Positions 46,889-57,011 of a stretch of DNA of 64,000 nucleotides are shown in pieces. The position numbers and the translations under genes were made by a program. The notes below the pieces were generated by a model, which saw nothing but the letters and a program-made list of their open reading frames with translations, was not told where the DNA came from and searched no databases. Source of the stretch: Nocardioides sp. AX2bis (GTDB lineage Bacteria; Actinomycetota; Actinomycetes; Propionibacteriales; Nocardioidaceae); NCBI RefSeq assembly GCF_902506435.1, contig NZ_LR733215.1:951841-1015840 (forward strand), written 5' to 3'. The first letter of the stretch is position 1. Every line of letters starts with the position of its first letter.

Positions 46889-48038
46889 GGGCCGGACGGC
46901 CGGCCCGCAGCACGGCCCGCAGCACCAGGCCGGCCAGCAGCGCCCAGAACGCGGCACCGATCCCGAGGACGACCACGCCCGAGGCCGCGACGACGAAGGT
47001 GACCACGGCGGCCTCGCGCTCGGCGGGGTCGGCCAGCGCCTCGCCGAGCGCGGCGGCCAGCGCCCCGAGCAGGGCCAGCCCGGCGGCGGCCTGGACCACG
47101 CCGTCCGCGGCGGCCGTGACGACGGCGGTCAGCGCGCCGGCGCCGAGGCCGAGCGCGACGTAGGTGGCGGCCCCGCTCAGTGCGGCCCACCAGCGGCGCT
47201 CGGGGTCGGGGCCGGCCTCGGGACCAGCGGCCAGCGCCGCCGTGATGGCGGCCAGGTTGACCGCGTGCCCGCCGGCCGGGGCGACCAGCAGCGTGCCGAG
47301 GCCGGTGACCCCGAGCGCCTCCCGCCAGGGCGTGCGGTAGCCGTTGGCCGCGAGCACGGCGGCGCCGGGCACGTTCTGCGAGGCCATCGTGACGACGTAG
47401 AGCGGGAGCGCGACCGAGAGCAGCGCGCCGGCCGACCAGGCCGGCGCCGTCAGGTCGACCACGGGCACCAGCGGCAGGCCCGACAGGACGTCGCGGGCGT
47501 CGAGGACCACCACCACCAGCGCCACCGCCAACGACCCGGGCACCGCCCAGCGGCGGGCCGTCCGCAGCAGCACCAGCCAGGTCAGCACGACCGGGGCCAC
47601 CAGCACGGGGGAGACCACCAGGGCCGTCACCGGCGCCAGGCACAGCGGCAGCAGCACCCCCGCCAGCATCGCGCGGGCCAGGGCCGGCGGGATCCGTCCG
47701 ACGAGGTCACCCAGGCCGGGGACGAGCGCGGTCAGCACGACGAGCAGGCCGGTGGCCAGGAACGCGCCGACGGCGGCCGGCCAGCCGCCGGCGACGGCGC
47801 CGGTCGAGACCAGCAGCGCGGCGCCGGGCGTCGACCACGCCAGGGTGACCGGTGTGCGGTGCCGCAGGCCCAGCCACGCCATCCCGGCCGCCTGGGCCAG
47901 GCACAGCGCCAGCAGCCCGGAGGCCGCCTGCGGCGGGGTGGCACCGACCGCGGTGAGGCCGGCGACGACGACCACGAAGGAGCTGCTGAACCCGACGACG
48001 GCCGCCACCACGCCGGCCACCAGCGGCTGGACGGGCAC
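46875..48038 (-). CDS. BenE family benzoate/H+ symporter-like membrane protein
   Basis: 387-residue permease with 11-12 helices, rich in Ala, Val and Leu. TLAWSTPGAALLVSTGAV, followed by GGWPAAVGAFLATGLLVVLT, is typical of BenE, and the second half carries MASQNVPGAAVLAANGYRTP and APAGGHAVNLAAITAA. BenE imports benzoate in aromatic degraders, but no aromatic genes are here, so the substrate is uncertain. It follows pyc on the same strand after 59 bp. The GTG at 48038 is the first usable start. Confidence 0.82.
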   Translation of the reverse strand: MPVQPLVAGVVAAVVGFSSSFVVVVAGLTAVGATPPQAASGLLALCLAQAAGMAWLGLRHRTPVTLAWSTPGAALLVSTGAVAGGWPAAVGAFLATGLLVVLTALVPGLGDLVGRIPPALARAMLAGVLLPLCLAPVTALVVSPVLVAPVVLTWLVLLRTARRWAVPGSLAVALVVVVLDARDVLSGLPLVPVVDLTAPAWSAGALLSVALPLYVVTMASQNVPGAAVLAANGYRTPWREALGVTGLGTLLVAPAGGHAVNLAAITAALAAGPEAGPDPERRWWAALSGAATYVALGLGAGALTAVVTAAADGVVQAAAGLALLGALAAALGEALADPAEREAAVVTFVVAASGVVVLGIGAAFWALLAGLVLRAVLRAGRPAPTPS

Positions 48039-48097
48039 GCCGCGGCCGGCGCCGCCGGCGCCCTCGCCGCCGGCGGGCCCGCGACGGGCGTGCCGGC

Positions 48098-51000
48098 TCA
48101 GGAGAGGACCAGCACGAGGTCGCCGCCCTCGACCGCCTGCGTGCCGCTGAGCGCGACCCGCTCGACGGTCCCGGCCACCGGTGCGGTGATCGCGGCCTCC
48201 ATCTTCATCGCCTCGATCGTGGCCACGGTCTCACCGGCCCCGACCTGGGCGCCCTGCTCGACCACGACGGTCACCACGCCGGCGAAGGGCGCGGCGACCT
48301 GCCCGGGCGTCCGCGGGTCGGCCTTCTCGGTGGCGTTGACCTCCGCGGCGACGCTGCGGTCGCGCACGGCCACCGGGCGCAGCTGGCCGTTGATCGTCGC
48401 CATCACCGAGCGGATCCCGCGCTCGTCGGGCTCGCCGACGGCCTGCACGCCGAGCAGCAGGGTCACGCCCTCCTCGAGCTCGACGGCGTGCTCCTCGCCC
48501 TGCCGCAGGCCGTAGAAGAACTCCAGGGTCGGCAGCACCGAGACGTCGCCGTGCACCCGGCGGCGCTCGAGGAAGTCCGCGGTGGGGCCGGGGAAGAGCA
48601 GCTCGTTGAGCGTCGCGCGACGGTCGCCCGCCAGGCCCTCGACCTGCGCGTCGGTCAGGTCCGCGGCCGGCGGGCGGACCGTACGCCCGGCGAGGGCGCG
48701 GGTGCGGAACGGCTCCGGCCACCCGCCCGGCGGGTCCCCGAGCTCGCCGGACAGGAAGCCGACCACCGAGTCCGGGACGTCGTAGGAGCCCGGGTCCTCG
48801 GCGAAGGCCGCGGGGTCGGCGCCGACCGCCACGAGGTGCAGGGCGAGGTCGCCGACGACCTTGGACGACGGGGTCACCTTGACCACGTTGCCGAGGATGT
48901 CGTTCGCCGCGGCGTACATGTCCTCGATCTGCTCGAACTTCTCACCCAGGCCCAGCGCGACCGCCTGCTGGCGCAGGTTCGACAGCTGGCCGCCGGGGAT
49001 CTCGTGGCGGTAGACGCGCCCCGTCGGCGCGGCCAGGCCGGACTCGAACGGGGCGTAGACCCGCCGGGTGGCCTCCCAGTACGGCTCCAGCGCGTTCACC
49101 GCCGCGAGCGACAGCCCGGTCTCCCGCTCGGTGTGGTCCGTGGCCGCGATCAGCGCCGACAGCGGCGGCTGCGAGGTGGTGCCGGCCATCGCGGCGCAGG
49201 CGGCGTCGACCGCGTCGACGCCGGCGTCGATGGCCGCGGTCAGGGTGGCCAGCTGCCCGCCCGTGGTGTCGTGGGTGTGCAGGTGCACCGGCAGGTCGAA
49301 GCGCTCGCGCAGCGCGGTGACCAGGGTGCGGGCGGCCGGGGCGCGCAGCAGCCCGGCCATGTCCTTGATCGCGAGCACGTGCGCACCGGCCCCGACGATC
49401 CGCTCGGCCAGGCGCAGGTAGTAGTCGAGGGTGTAGAGCCGCTCGCCGGGGTCGGACAGGTCGCCGGTGTAACAGAGCGCCACCTCGGCCACCGACGTGC
49501 CGGTGGCACGCACCGCGTCGATCGCCGGACGCATCTGGTCGACGTCGTTGAGCGCGTCGAAGATCCGGAAGACGTCGATCCCGGTCGCGGCGGCCTCCTC
49601 GACGAAGGCGTCGGTGACGGCGGTGGGGTACGGCGTGTACCCCACGGTGTTGCGCCCCCGCAGCAGCATCTGGATCGCGATGTTCGGCACCGCCTGGCGC
49701 AGGGCGGCCAGCCGCTCCCAGGGGTCCTCGGCCAGGAAGCGCAGGGCCACGTCGTACGTCGCCCCGCCCCACGCCTCGACCGACCACAGCTCCGGCGTGG
49801 TCCGGGCGACGTGCCCGGCGACACCGACCAGGTCCCGGGTGCGGACGCGGGTGGCCAGCAGGGACTGGTGGGCGTCACGGAAGGTCGTGTCGGTCACCGC
49901 GACCTCGGTCTGGGCCCGCAGCCGGCGCGCCATCTCCTCGGGGCCGTGGGTGCGCAGCAGCTGTCGGGTGCCGTCGGGCGCCGGGACCCCGAGGTCGACC
50001 GGCGGCAGCTTCGTGGCCGGCACGACGGTGACCGGGGCGCGCCCGTGCGGCTGGTTGACGGTGACGTCGGCGAGGTAGGCGAGCAGCTTGGTGCCGCGGT
50101 CGCCGGAGGTGCGGGCCCGGGCCAGCTGCGGGTGCGTCTCGATGAACGAGGTGGTGACGCGCCCGGCGCGGAAGTCCGGGTCGGCCAGCACGGCCTGCAG
50201 GAAGGCGATGTTGGTGGAGACGCCGCGGATCCGGAACTCCGCGACGGCGCGCTGCGCCTTCTCGACCGCGGCCTCGAAGGTGCGTCCGCGGCAGGTGAGC
50301 TTGGCCAGCAACGAGTCGAAGTGCGCCGAGACCTCGGCGCCGGTGTAGGTCGTGCCGCCGTCCAGGCGCACCCCGCCGCCGCCGGGGGAGCGGTAGCTGG
50401 TGATCCGGCCGGTGTCGGGCCGGAAGTCGTTGGCGGGGTCCTCGGTGGTGATCCGGCACTGCAGGGCCGCGCCGCGCAGGGTCACGGTGTCCTGGCTCAG
50501 GCCGAGGTCGGCCAGCGTCTCGCCCGAGGCGATCCGCAGCTGGGACTGCACGAGGTCCACGTCGGTGACCTCCTCGGTCACGGTGTGCTCGACCTGGATG
50601 CGCGGGTTCATCTCGATGAACACGTACCGGCCGTCCGGGTCGAGGAGGAACTCGACGGTGCCGGCGTTGCGGTAGCCGATCTCGCGGGCGAAGCGGACCG
50701 CGTCGGCGCACATGCGCTCCCGCAGCTCGGGGTCGAGGTGGGGCGCGGGCGCGATCTCGACGACCTTCTGGTGCCGGCGCTGCACCGAGCAGTCGCGCTC
50801 GAAGAGGTGGATCACCTCGCCGGTCCCGTCGGCCAGGACCTGCACCTCGATGTGGCGCGGGTCGACCACCGCCTGCTCGACGAACACGGTCGGGTCGCCG
50901 AAGGCGGCCTCGCCCTCGCGCATGCAGGTCTCGATCGCCTCCCGCAGCCGCGCCGGGTCGTCGACCCGACGCATCCCGCGCCCGCCCCCGCCCGCGACCG

Positions 51001-51475
51001 CCTTCACGAACACCGGGAAGGGCAGCTCGGAGGCCGAGGCGACCAGCGCGTCGACGTCGGTGCCGGGGTCGACGCCCTGCAGCGTCGGGACGCCCGCCGC
51101 GCGCGCCGCGGCGATCGCGCGGGCCTTGTTGCCGGTCAGCGTCAGGACCTCGCTGGTCGGCCCGACGAAGGTGATCCCGGCGGCGGCGCATGCCTCGGCC
51201 AGGGCGGGGTTCTCCGAGAGGAACCCGTAGCCGGGGTAGACCGCGTCCGCGCCGCAGCGCACCGCCACGTCGACGATGCCCTGGGGGTCGAGGTAGGCCC
51301 GGACCGGGTGGCCCGGCTCACCGATCTCGTACGCCTCGTCGGCCTTCAGCCGGTGCTCGGACCCGCGGTCCTCGTGCGGGAACACCGCGACCGTGCGCGC
51401 GCCGAGCTCGTACCCCGCCCGGAAGGCGCGGATCGCGATCTCGCCACGGTTGGCCACCAGCACCTTGGAGAACAT
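48098..51475 (-). CDS. pyc: Pyruvate carboxylase
   Basis: 1125-residue biotin enzyme making oxaloacetate from pyruvate. Order: biotin carboxylase (1-450, with KAVAGGGGRGMR and EMNPRIQVEHTVTEEVT), carboxyltransferase (about 530-830, DTTFRDAHQSLLATRVRTRD and DLPVHLHTHDTTGG), allosteric linker, and the biotinyl domain with K1091 in EAMKM. All domains are intact. The ATG lies 6 nt from a TAGCCT box. It supplies TCA-cycle oxaloacetate alongside the methylmalonyl-CoA route in this window. Confidence 0.97.
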   Translation of the reverse strand: MFSKVLVANRGEIAIRAFRAGYELGARTVAVFPHEDRGSEHRLKADEAYEIGEPGHPVRAYLDPQGIVDVAVRCGADAVYPGYGFLSENPALAEACAAAGITFVGPTSEVLTLTGNKARAIAAARAAGVPTLQGVDPGTDVDALVASASELPFPVFVKAVAGGGGRGMRRVDDPARLREAIETCMREGEAAFGDPTVFVEQAVVDPRHIEVQVLADGTGEVIHLFERDCSVQRRHQKVVEIAPAPHLDPELRERMCADAVRFAREIGYRNAGTVEFLLDPDGRYVFIEMNPRIQVEHTVTEEVTDVDLVQSQLRIASGETLADLGLSQDTVTLRGAALQCRITTEDPANDFRPDTGRITSYRSPGGGGVRLDGGTTYTGAEVSAHFDSLLAKLTCRGRTFEAAVEKAQRAVAEFRIRGVSTNIAFLQAVLADPDFRAGRVTTSFIETHPQLARARTSGDRGTKLLAYLADVTVNQPHGRAPVTVVPATKLPPVDLGVPAPDGTRQLLRTHGPEEMARRLRAQTEVAVTDTTFRDAHQSLLATRVRTRDLVGVAGHVARTTPELWSVEAWGGATYDVALRFLAEDPWERLAALRQAVPNIAIQMLLRGRNTVGYTPYPTAVTDAFVEEAAATGIDVFRIFDALNDVDQMRPAIDAVRATGTSVAEVALCYTGDLSDPGERLYTLDYYLRLAERIVGAGAHVLAIKDMAGLLRAPAARTLVTALRERFDLPVHLHTHDTTGGQLATLTAAIDAGVDAVDAACAAMAGTTSQPPLSALIAATDHTERETGLSLAAVNALEPYWEATRRVYAPFESGLAAPTGRVYRHEIPGGQLSNLRQQAVALGLGEKFEQIEDMYAAANDILGNVVKVTPSSKVVGDLALHLVAVGADPAAFAEDPGSYDVPDSVVGFLSGELGDPPGGWPEPFRTRALAGRTVRPPAADLTDAQVEGLAGDRRATLNELLFPGPTADFLERRRVHGDVSVLPTLEFFYGLRQGEEHAVELEEGVTLLLGVQAVGEPDERGIRSVMATINGQLRPVAVRDRSVAAEVNATEKADPRTPGQVAAPFAGVVTVVVEQGAQVGAGETVATIEAMKMEAAITAPVAGTVERVALSGTQAVEGGDLVLVLS

Positions 51476-51481
51476 GGCCGG

Positions 51482-51487
51482 AGGCTA
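51482..51487 (-). promoter_or_regulatory. Putative -10 box of pyc, leaderless
   Basis: TAGCCT on the minus strand lies 6 nt before the pyc ATG. It falls within the 9-bp gap to the PH-domain gene's stop, so pyc may have its own promoter. Confidence 0.45.
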
Positions 51488-53101
51488 TCGACGCAGGGGC
51501 TCCGCGGGCGAGGCGTCCACGAACTGTCCGACCACGTCGGGCAGGACCGCGAGCGCCAGCGCGACCGCCCGGTCGGTCGGGACGTCGGGCACCGTGACGG
51601 CCTGCGGGCCGCCGGCGGTGGTGGCGCGCAGCGTGCTCAGGCCGACCCGCCGCTGGAACCAGGTCGCGCGGAGGTTGACGCCGATCACGTGCTCGTCGCC
51701 GAGCGAGTCGCGGCGGCGTACGACGCTCCCCGAGCGCGCGACGACGTGGTGGCCGACGTGGGCGTGCCCGAGGGTGCGGGCCCGGTCCGCGGCCAGGACG
51801 CCGGCCAGGACGGGCAGCGCGACCGTGACCAGCAGCAGCCACGCCGTCAGGTCGAGCGCGAGGACCAGGACGACCGGGACGGCCGCCAGGACCAGTGCCG
51901 GGACCAGGGCGCGGATCCACCGGCGACGGGTGGCGGCGGGGCCGTGGGGCTCGAGCGCGGCGTCGGCGACCCCGGGGGCGCCGAGCACCTCACCGGCGAC
52001 GCCGGCCGCGACCCGGGCCGGGGCGGGCGGCACGATCATCGCGCTGGCCGCCTGCGAGCCGGCCAGGCCGGTGACGATGGCGCTCAACCGGGCCGCTCCG
52101 ACCAGGCGCAGCGACAACGGCTCGTGCAGCCGGACCCCGGCCAGGCGCTCCTCGTCGATGCTGGTGTCGCGGGTGGTGAACAGGCCGCGGCGCAGCTGCC
52201 AGGAACCGGCGGAGCGGCGCAGCGTGAGGCCCCAGTTCGTGGCGAGGTAGCCGAGCACGGCCAGCACCGCGGTCGCGACCAGCGCCACCGCGACGAGCAC
52301 GAGCGCGGTGACCAGGCCGGGCAGGCCCGGACCGTCGGTCACCCGCGACGGCTCGGGCAGCAGCTCGTCGGCGGACTGGAGCAGCTGGCCCCCCGCGCCG
52401 AGGATGCCGGCCAGCACGACGACGCCGGTGCTGGTCAGCGGGGCGTACCGCGCCCACCGGGGGTCGAGCACGAGCGTGGGCGGGGCGTCCGGGGCGTACG
52501 CCGGGGGCGTCGCGTGGGTCCCTCCCGCGTCCTCCGGGCCGTCGCCGGCGAGCGGGACGGCACCGCCCGGGTCGGGCGCGACGGGGGAGACCCGCAGCAG
52601 GTCGTCGCGCAGGCGCAGCGCCCCGGTCGAGCGGAGGCCGTCGAGCTCGAGCTGCTGGTCGTCGGCGTTGGTGCCGGTGCCGATCCGCACCGTGGACAGG
52701 TCGAGCAGCCGGTGGATCAGGCTGGCGCTGATGTCGACGGTGCGCACCCGCTCCAGGCGCGCCGAGCGGGAGCGGCGCATCACCAGGCCCGTGCGCAGCT
52801 CCAGGCGTCCCTCGGCGATCCGGAAGCTGGTGGTGAGGTAGCGCAGCAGCCCGATCGCGATCGGGACCAGCACGCCCGCCAGCTGCCACGGGACGCCGCC
52901 GCTGAGGCCGGAGCCGGCGACCGCGACGATCACCAGCGCGGGGAGGAAGCGGATGACCTCCCGGACGGGGTGGACCAGCAGCATCCGCGGGTCGAGACGG
53001 AACCAGTCACCGCCCGGCACCTCGGGGCCCTCGACCGGCAGGTCGACCGGCAGGTCGGTCGGCAGGTCGGTCGGCAGGTCGGTCGGGCCGGGCTGGCTCA
53101 C
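51485..53101 (-). CDS. Multi-PH-domain membrane protein (YdbT-like)
   Basis: 538-residue protein with three bacterial PH (bPH2) modules separated by three membrane-helix pairs at about residues 55-85, 250-305 and 410-450. The first module shows TTSFRIAEGRLELRTGLVMR, the pattern of YdbT-type proteins. The N terminus carries four TDLP-type tetrapeptide repeats coded by a 12-bp tandem. The GTG overlaps the stop of the small PH gene (GTGA), so the two act as a YdbS-YdbT pair. In Bacillus such pairs affect resistance to antimicrobial compounds; function here is inferred. Confidence 0.82.
   Translation of the reverse strand: MSQPGPTDLPTDLPTDLPVDLPVEGPEVPGGDWFRLDPRMLLVHPVREVIRFLPALVIVAVAGSGLSGGVPWQLAGVLVPIAIGLLRYLTTSFRIAEGRLELRTGLVMRRSRSARLERVRTVDISASLIHRLLDLSTVRIGTGTNADDQQLELDGLRSTGALRLRDDLLRVSPVAPDPGGAVPLAGDGPEDAGGTHATPPAYAPDAPPTLVLDPRWARYAPLTSTGVVVLAGILGAGGQLLQSADELLPEPSRVTDGPGLPGLVTALVLVAVALVATAVLAVLGYLATNWGLTLRRSAGSWQLRRGLFTTRDTSIDEERLAGVRLHEPLSLRLVGAARLSAIVTGLAGSQAASAMIVPPAPARVAAGVAGEVLGAPGVADAALEPHGPAATRRRWIRALVPALVLAAVPVVLVLALDLTAWLLLVTVALPVLAGVLAADRARTLGHAHVGHHVVARSGSVVRRRDSLGDEHVIGVNLRATWFQRRVGLSTLRATTAGGPQAVTVPDVPTDRAVALALAVLPDVVGQFVDASPAEPLRR
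53036..53088. repeat. 12-bp tandem repeat encoding TDLP
   Basis: About four 12-bp units (GGTCGGTCGGCA-type, minus-strand coding ACCGACCTGCCG) plus two diverged units encode the N-terminal TDLP/VDLP repeats of the PH-domain protein. Confidence 0.75.
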
Positions 53102-53580
53102 GTGGCGTCGCCCTCGACGGCGTCGGCCTTGTGCGTCAGCTCGTCGGCCAGCCCGCGGGCGACGGTGCGGTCGAGGCCGGCCACCGAGAGCGCGCCGGCG
53201 GCGGAGGCCGTCGTGATCGTGACCGTGGCCAGGCCGAAGAGGCGGCTCAGGCCGCTCTCGGTGTAGTCGACGGTCTGGATGCGTGACATCGGGGCGATCC
53301 GCCGCTCGCGGGACCACCAGCCGACCTGCGTGTAGACCGCCGTGTCGGTGACCTCCCAGCGGTGCACGAGGTAGCGCCACTGCGGCACGACCACCATGTA
53401 GGCGACCGCCGCGGTGATCGCCAGCGCGACCCACCACCACCGGACGTCGACCCAGCCGGGCAGCGCCAGGGCCGCCCAGAGGACGCCGATCGCGACGGCG
53501 GACTCCAGGCCCTCGGCCAGCATCCACATCCATCGCGCCCGGGGGCTGACCCGCTCGCGGGGTTCTCGCAGGTCCACCAC
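53098..53580 (-). CDS. Small PH-domain membrane protein (YdbS-like)
   Basis: 160-residue protein with two helices (about residues 20-65) and a C-terminal PH domain carrying HRWEVTDTAVYTQVGWWSRE and MSRIQTVDYTESGLSRLFGL, the bPH2 signature. It forms a translationally coupled pair with the larger multi-PH gene. The GTG lies 7 nt from a TAGGCT box. Membrane location is seen; biochemical role unknown. Confidence 0.82.
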   Translation of the reverse strand: MVDLREPRERVSPRARWMWMLAEGLESAVAIGVLWAALALPGWVDVRWWWVALAITAAVAYMVVVPQWRYLVHRWEVTDTAVYTQVGWWSRERRIAPMSRIQTVDYTESGLSRLFGLATVTITTASAAGALSVAGLDRTVARGLADELTHKADAVEGDAT

Positions 53581-53587
53581 GGTCCCG

Positions 53588-53593
53588 AGCCTA
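53588..53593 (-). promoter_or_regulatory. Putative -10 box of the PH-domain gene pair
   Basis: TAGGCT on the minus strand lies 7 nt before the GTG at 53580. Confidence 0.45.
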
Positions 53594-53613
53594 GGTCGTC
53601 GGTCGGCGGGGGA

Positions 53614-55401
53614 TCAGCCCGCGACCTCGCAGATGACCTCGCCGTTGGTGACGGTGGCGCCGACCTCGACCGTGAGACCGGTGACCGTGCCGGCCTTGTG
53701 GGCCTTCAGCGGCTGCTCCATCTTCATGGCCTCGATCACCACGACGGTGTCGCCCTCGGCGACCTCGTCGCCCTCGCTGGCCACGACCTTGACCACGGTG
53801 CCCTGCATCGGGCTGGTCACGGCGTCGCCGGACGCGGCGGCGCCGGCCTTGCGGCCCGCCCCGCGCTTGGGTCGGCGGGAGCCGCCGCCCGCGCCGCCAC
53901 CGAGACCGCCGAGCCCGGCCGGCAGGACGACCTCGAGCCGGCGACCGCCGACCTCGACGACCACCGACTGCTTCTCGCCGGCCTCGGCCGCCTCGGCGCT
54001 GTCGCCGGAGTACGGCTCGAGCTGGTTGTCGAAGTCGGTCTCGATCCAGGTGGTGTAGACGGTGAAGTCGCCCTCGCCGGTCGGGGTGGAGGCCCCGACG
54101 AAGGCCGGGTCGGAGACCACGGCGCGGTGGAAGGGGATCACGGTCGGCATGCCGTCGACGACGAACTCGGCCAGCGCCCGGCGCGAGCGCTCGAGCGCCT
54201 GGGTGCGGTCGCGGCCGGTCACCACGAGCTTGGCGATCAGGGAGTCGAACGCACCGGGGATCGTGTCGCCGTTCTCGTAGCCGCCGTCGAGGCGGACGCC
54301 CGGGCCCTGCGGCGGGCTCCAGGCCGACAGGGTGCCGGGGGCCGGCATGAAGCCGCGCCCGCCGTCCTCGGCGTTGATCCGGAACTCGATCGAGTGGCCG
54401 CGGACCTCCGGGTCGTCGTACCCGAGCTCCTCGCCGGCCGCGATCCGGAACATCTCGCGGACCAGGTCGATGCCGGTGACCTCCTCGGAGACGCAGTGCT
54501 CGACCTGCAGGCGGGTGTTGACCTCGAGGAAGGAGATGGTGCCGTCCTGCCCGACGAGGAACTCGCAGGTGCCGGCGCCGACGTAGCCGGCCTCGAGGAG
54601 GATCGCCTTGGACGCCTCGTAGAGCCGCCGCACCTGGTCCTCGGACAGGAACGGTGCGGGCGCCTCCTCGACCAGCTTCTGGTGGCGGCGCTGGAGCGAG
54701 CAGTCGCGGGTCGAGACGACCACGACGTTGCCGTGCTGGTCGGCCAGGCACTGGGTCTCGACGTGACGGGGGCGGTCGAGGAACTTCTCCACGAAGCACT
54801 CGCCACGACCGAAGGCCGAGACGGCCTCGCGCACCGCGGACTCGAAGGCGTCGGCGACCTCCGAGGCCTCGCGGGCCACCTTGAGCCCACGGCCGCCACC
54901 GCCGAAGGCGGCCTTGATCGCGATCGGCAGGCCGAACTCCTCGGCGAAGTCGACGGCCTCCTGGGCGTTGGCCAGGGGGTCCTTGGTCCCGGGGGCCAGC
55001 GGGGCCCCGACGCGCTCGGCGATGTGGCGGGCCCTGACCTTGTCGCCGAGGTTCTCGATGGCCTCGGGCGGGGGACCGATCCAGACCAGGCCCGCGTCGA
55101 TCACGGCGCGGGCGAAGTCGGCGTTCTCGGCCAGGAACCCGTACCCGGGGTGGACGGAGTCGGCGCCGGACTCGGTCGCGACGGCGACGATCTTGGCGAT
55201 GTCGAGGTAGGTCTCCGCCGGGGTGGAGCCACCGAGGGAGTGGGCCTCGTCGGCCAGGCGAGCGAAGACCGCGTCGCGGTCCGGCTCGGCGTAGACGGCC
55301 ACGCTGCCGATCCCGGCGTCGCGGCAGGCGCGGATCACGCGGACCGCGATCTCCCCACGGTTGGCGACGAGGACCTTCTGCAGGGGGCGGATCGAGGGCA
55401 C
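53614..55401 (-). CDS. Acyl-CoA carboxylase alpha subunit (biotin carboxylase and carrier)
   Basis: 595-residue AccA/PccA-type protein. The biotin carboxylase domain occupies about 1-450 ([13 protein letters not shown] for [23 protein letters not shown]), a variable linker of 80 residues follows, then a biotinyl domain with K560 in EAMKMEQ. It charges biotin with CO2 for transfer to acetyl- or propionyl-CoA by a beta subunit such as the one at 63.5 kb. The GTG at 55401 has AGGAG 6 nt upstream. A Gly/Arg-rich basic patch lies just before the biotinyl domain. Confidence 0.95.
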   Translation of the reverse strand: MPSIRPLQKVLVANRGEIAVRVIRACRDAGIGSVAVYAEPDRDAVFARLADEAHSLGGSTPAETYLDIAKIVAVATESGADSVHPGYGFLAENADFARAVIDAGLVWIGPPPEAIENLGDKVRARHIAERVGAPLAPGTKDPLANAQEAVDFAEEFGLPIAIKAAFGGGGRGLKVAREASEVADAFESAVREAVSAFGRGECFVEKFLDRPRHVETQCLADQHGNVVVVSTRDCSLQRRHQKLVEEAPAPFLSEDQVRRLYEASKAILLEAGYVGAGTCEFLVGQDGTISFLEVNTRLQVEHCVSEEVTGIDLVREMFRIAAGEELGYDDPEVRGHSIEFRINAEDGGRGFMPAPGTLSAWSPPQGPGVRLDGGYENGDTIPGAFDSLIAKLVVTGRDRTQALERSRRALAEFVVDGMPTVIPFHRAVVSDPAFVGASTPTGEGDFTVYTTWIETDFDNQLEPYSGDSAEAAEAGEKQSVVVEVGGRRLEVVLPAGLGGLGGGAGGGSRRPKRGAGRKAGAAASGDAVTSPMQGTVVKVVASEGDEVAEGDTVVVIEAMKMEQPLKAHKAGTVTGLTVEVGATVTNGEVICEVAG

Positions 55402-55610
55402 GCGGAGCTCCTGGGAGGTCGGGTACGGCGGGTCTGACCGCTGCGCCGGGCAGGGTCGCTGGGCAGGGTATCGCTGCTGGCGACCGACCGCGGGCGCGGC
55501 CGTACGGTGGTCGCCGCGTGGTGGGAGTGACCCCCGGGGCGCGCGGGCCGGGTGAGGCGTGACAGATTGCCGGGCGCTACAAAGAACGCTCCCTCGGCCT
55601 GGAGGTCACC

Positions 55611-57011
55611 GTGCTCCCCTCGTTCCTCGCCCGCGACCGCATCGTCGCGGGCCCCGGCTTCAACCGGTGGCTCATCCCACCGGCGGCCCTGGCCGTGCAC
55701 CTGTGCATCGGGCAGGTCTATGCGACCAGCGTCTACAAGTCGGCTCTCACCGCCCACTTCGACTCCTCGTTGACCGCGATCGGGTTCATCTTCTCGATCG
55801 CGATCGTGATGCTCGGACTGTCCGCGGCGCTCTTCGGCACCTGGGTGGACCGCAACGGTCCCCGGGCCGCGATGGCGGCGTCCGCGACCTTCTGGGTCAC
55901 CGGGTTCCTGGTGGCCGCGCTCGGGATCAGCCTCGACCAGCTCTGGCTGGTCTACGTCGGGTACGGCGTGATCGGCGGCATCGGGCTCGGGATCGGCTAC
56001 ATCTCCCCGGTCTCGACCCTGATCAAGTGGTTCCCGGACCGCCCGGGCCTGGCCACCGGCATGGCGATCATGGGCTTCGGCGGCGGCGCGCTGATCGCCA
56101 GCCCGCTGTCGGGCCGCCTGATGGCGCTCTACGACTCCTCCTACGACCCGACCGACGCCACCACCGTGCCGTCCGGCCAGGCCGTGGCCCTGCTCTTCGT
56201 GACGCTCGCGGTCATCTACGCGGTGTTCATGTCCTTCGGTGCCGCCACCATCCGCGTCCCCGCCGAGGGCTGGACGCCGGACGGGTGGGACCCGTCGGTG
56301 GTCAAGAAGCAGAAGATGGTCACCACGAACAGCGTCTCCGCGGCGAACGCGGTCAAGACGCCCCAGTTCTGGCTGCTGTGGATCGTGCTCTTCTGCAACG
56401 TCACCGCCGGCATCGGCATCCTCGAGCAGGCCTCGCCGATGATCCAGGACTTCTTCCGCGAGGGCGAGACCTCCACCGTGGCCGCCGCTGCCGCCGCCGG
56501 GTTCGTCGGGCTGTTGTCGATCTTCAACATGGCCGGCCGGTTCGTCTGGTCCTCGACCTCCGACGTGATCGGCCGCAAGCCGATCTACATGATCTACCTC
56601 GGGGTCGGCATCGCCCTCTACCTCGTGCTGGCGCTCTTCGGGTCGACCTCGACCGTGGTCTTCGTGATCACCGCCGCCGTGATCATCTCGTTCTACGGCG
56701 GCGGGTTCGCCACCATCCCGGCGTACCTGCGCGACCTCTTCGGCACCTACCAGGTCGGTGCGATCCACGGCCGCCTGCTGACCGCGTGGTCGGCCGCCGG
56801 CGTGGCCGGTCCGCTCATCGTCAACGCGTTCCTCGACGCCCGGGGCACCCCCGGCGCCCTGGTTGCGGCCGACTACCGCCCGGCGCTGCTGACCATGGTC
56901 GGCGTGCTCGTCGTCGGGTTCGTGGCCAACCTCCTGGTCCGCTCGGTGAACGCGAAGTTCCACGAGCCCGGCAAGGACTCCGCACTGAAGACCGAAGGAG
57001 CATCCGCATGA
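55611..57011 (+). CDS. OFA family MFS transporter
   Basis: 466-residue, 12-helix MFS protein of the oxalate:formate antiporter group. SLTAIGFIFSIAIVMLGLSA and GIGYISPVSTLIKWFPDRPG (the OFA-specific loop) identify the family; GLATGMAIMGFGGGALIA follows. The GTG has GGAGGT 5 nt upstream. OFA members exchange small carboxylates; no oxalate or formate enzymes are adjacent, so the substrate is open (lactate or pyruvate are possible). The final ATGA overlaps the next small gene. Confidence 0.88.
   Translation: MLPSFLARDRIVAGPGFNRWLIPPAALAVHLCIGQVYATSVYKSALTAHFDSSLTAIGFIFSIAIVMLGLSAALFGTWVDRNGPRAAMAASATFWVTGFLVAALGISLDQLWLVYVGYGVIGGIGLGIGYISPVSTLIKWFPDRPGLATGMAIMGFGGGALIASPLSGRLMALYDSSYDPTDATTVPSGQAVALLFVTLAVIYAVFMSFGAATIRVPAEGWTPDGWDPSVVKKQKMVTTNSVSAANAVKTPQFWLLWIVLFCNVTAGIGILEQASPMIQDFFREGETSTVAAAAAAGFVGLLSIFNMAGRFVWSSTSDVIGRKPIYMIYLGVGIALYLVLALFGSTSTVVFVITAAVIISFYGGGFATIPAYLRDLFGTYQVGAIHGRLLTAWSAAGVAGPLIVNAFLDARGTPGALVAADYRPALLTMVGVLVVGFVANLLVRSVNAKFHEPGKDSALKTEGASA

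Noticed and set aside
48488..53266. 1592-residue plus-strand reading frame opposite pyc and the PH-domain genes
   Set aside because: Repetitive Gly/Arg/Asp composition without motifs; pyc on the other strand is complete.
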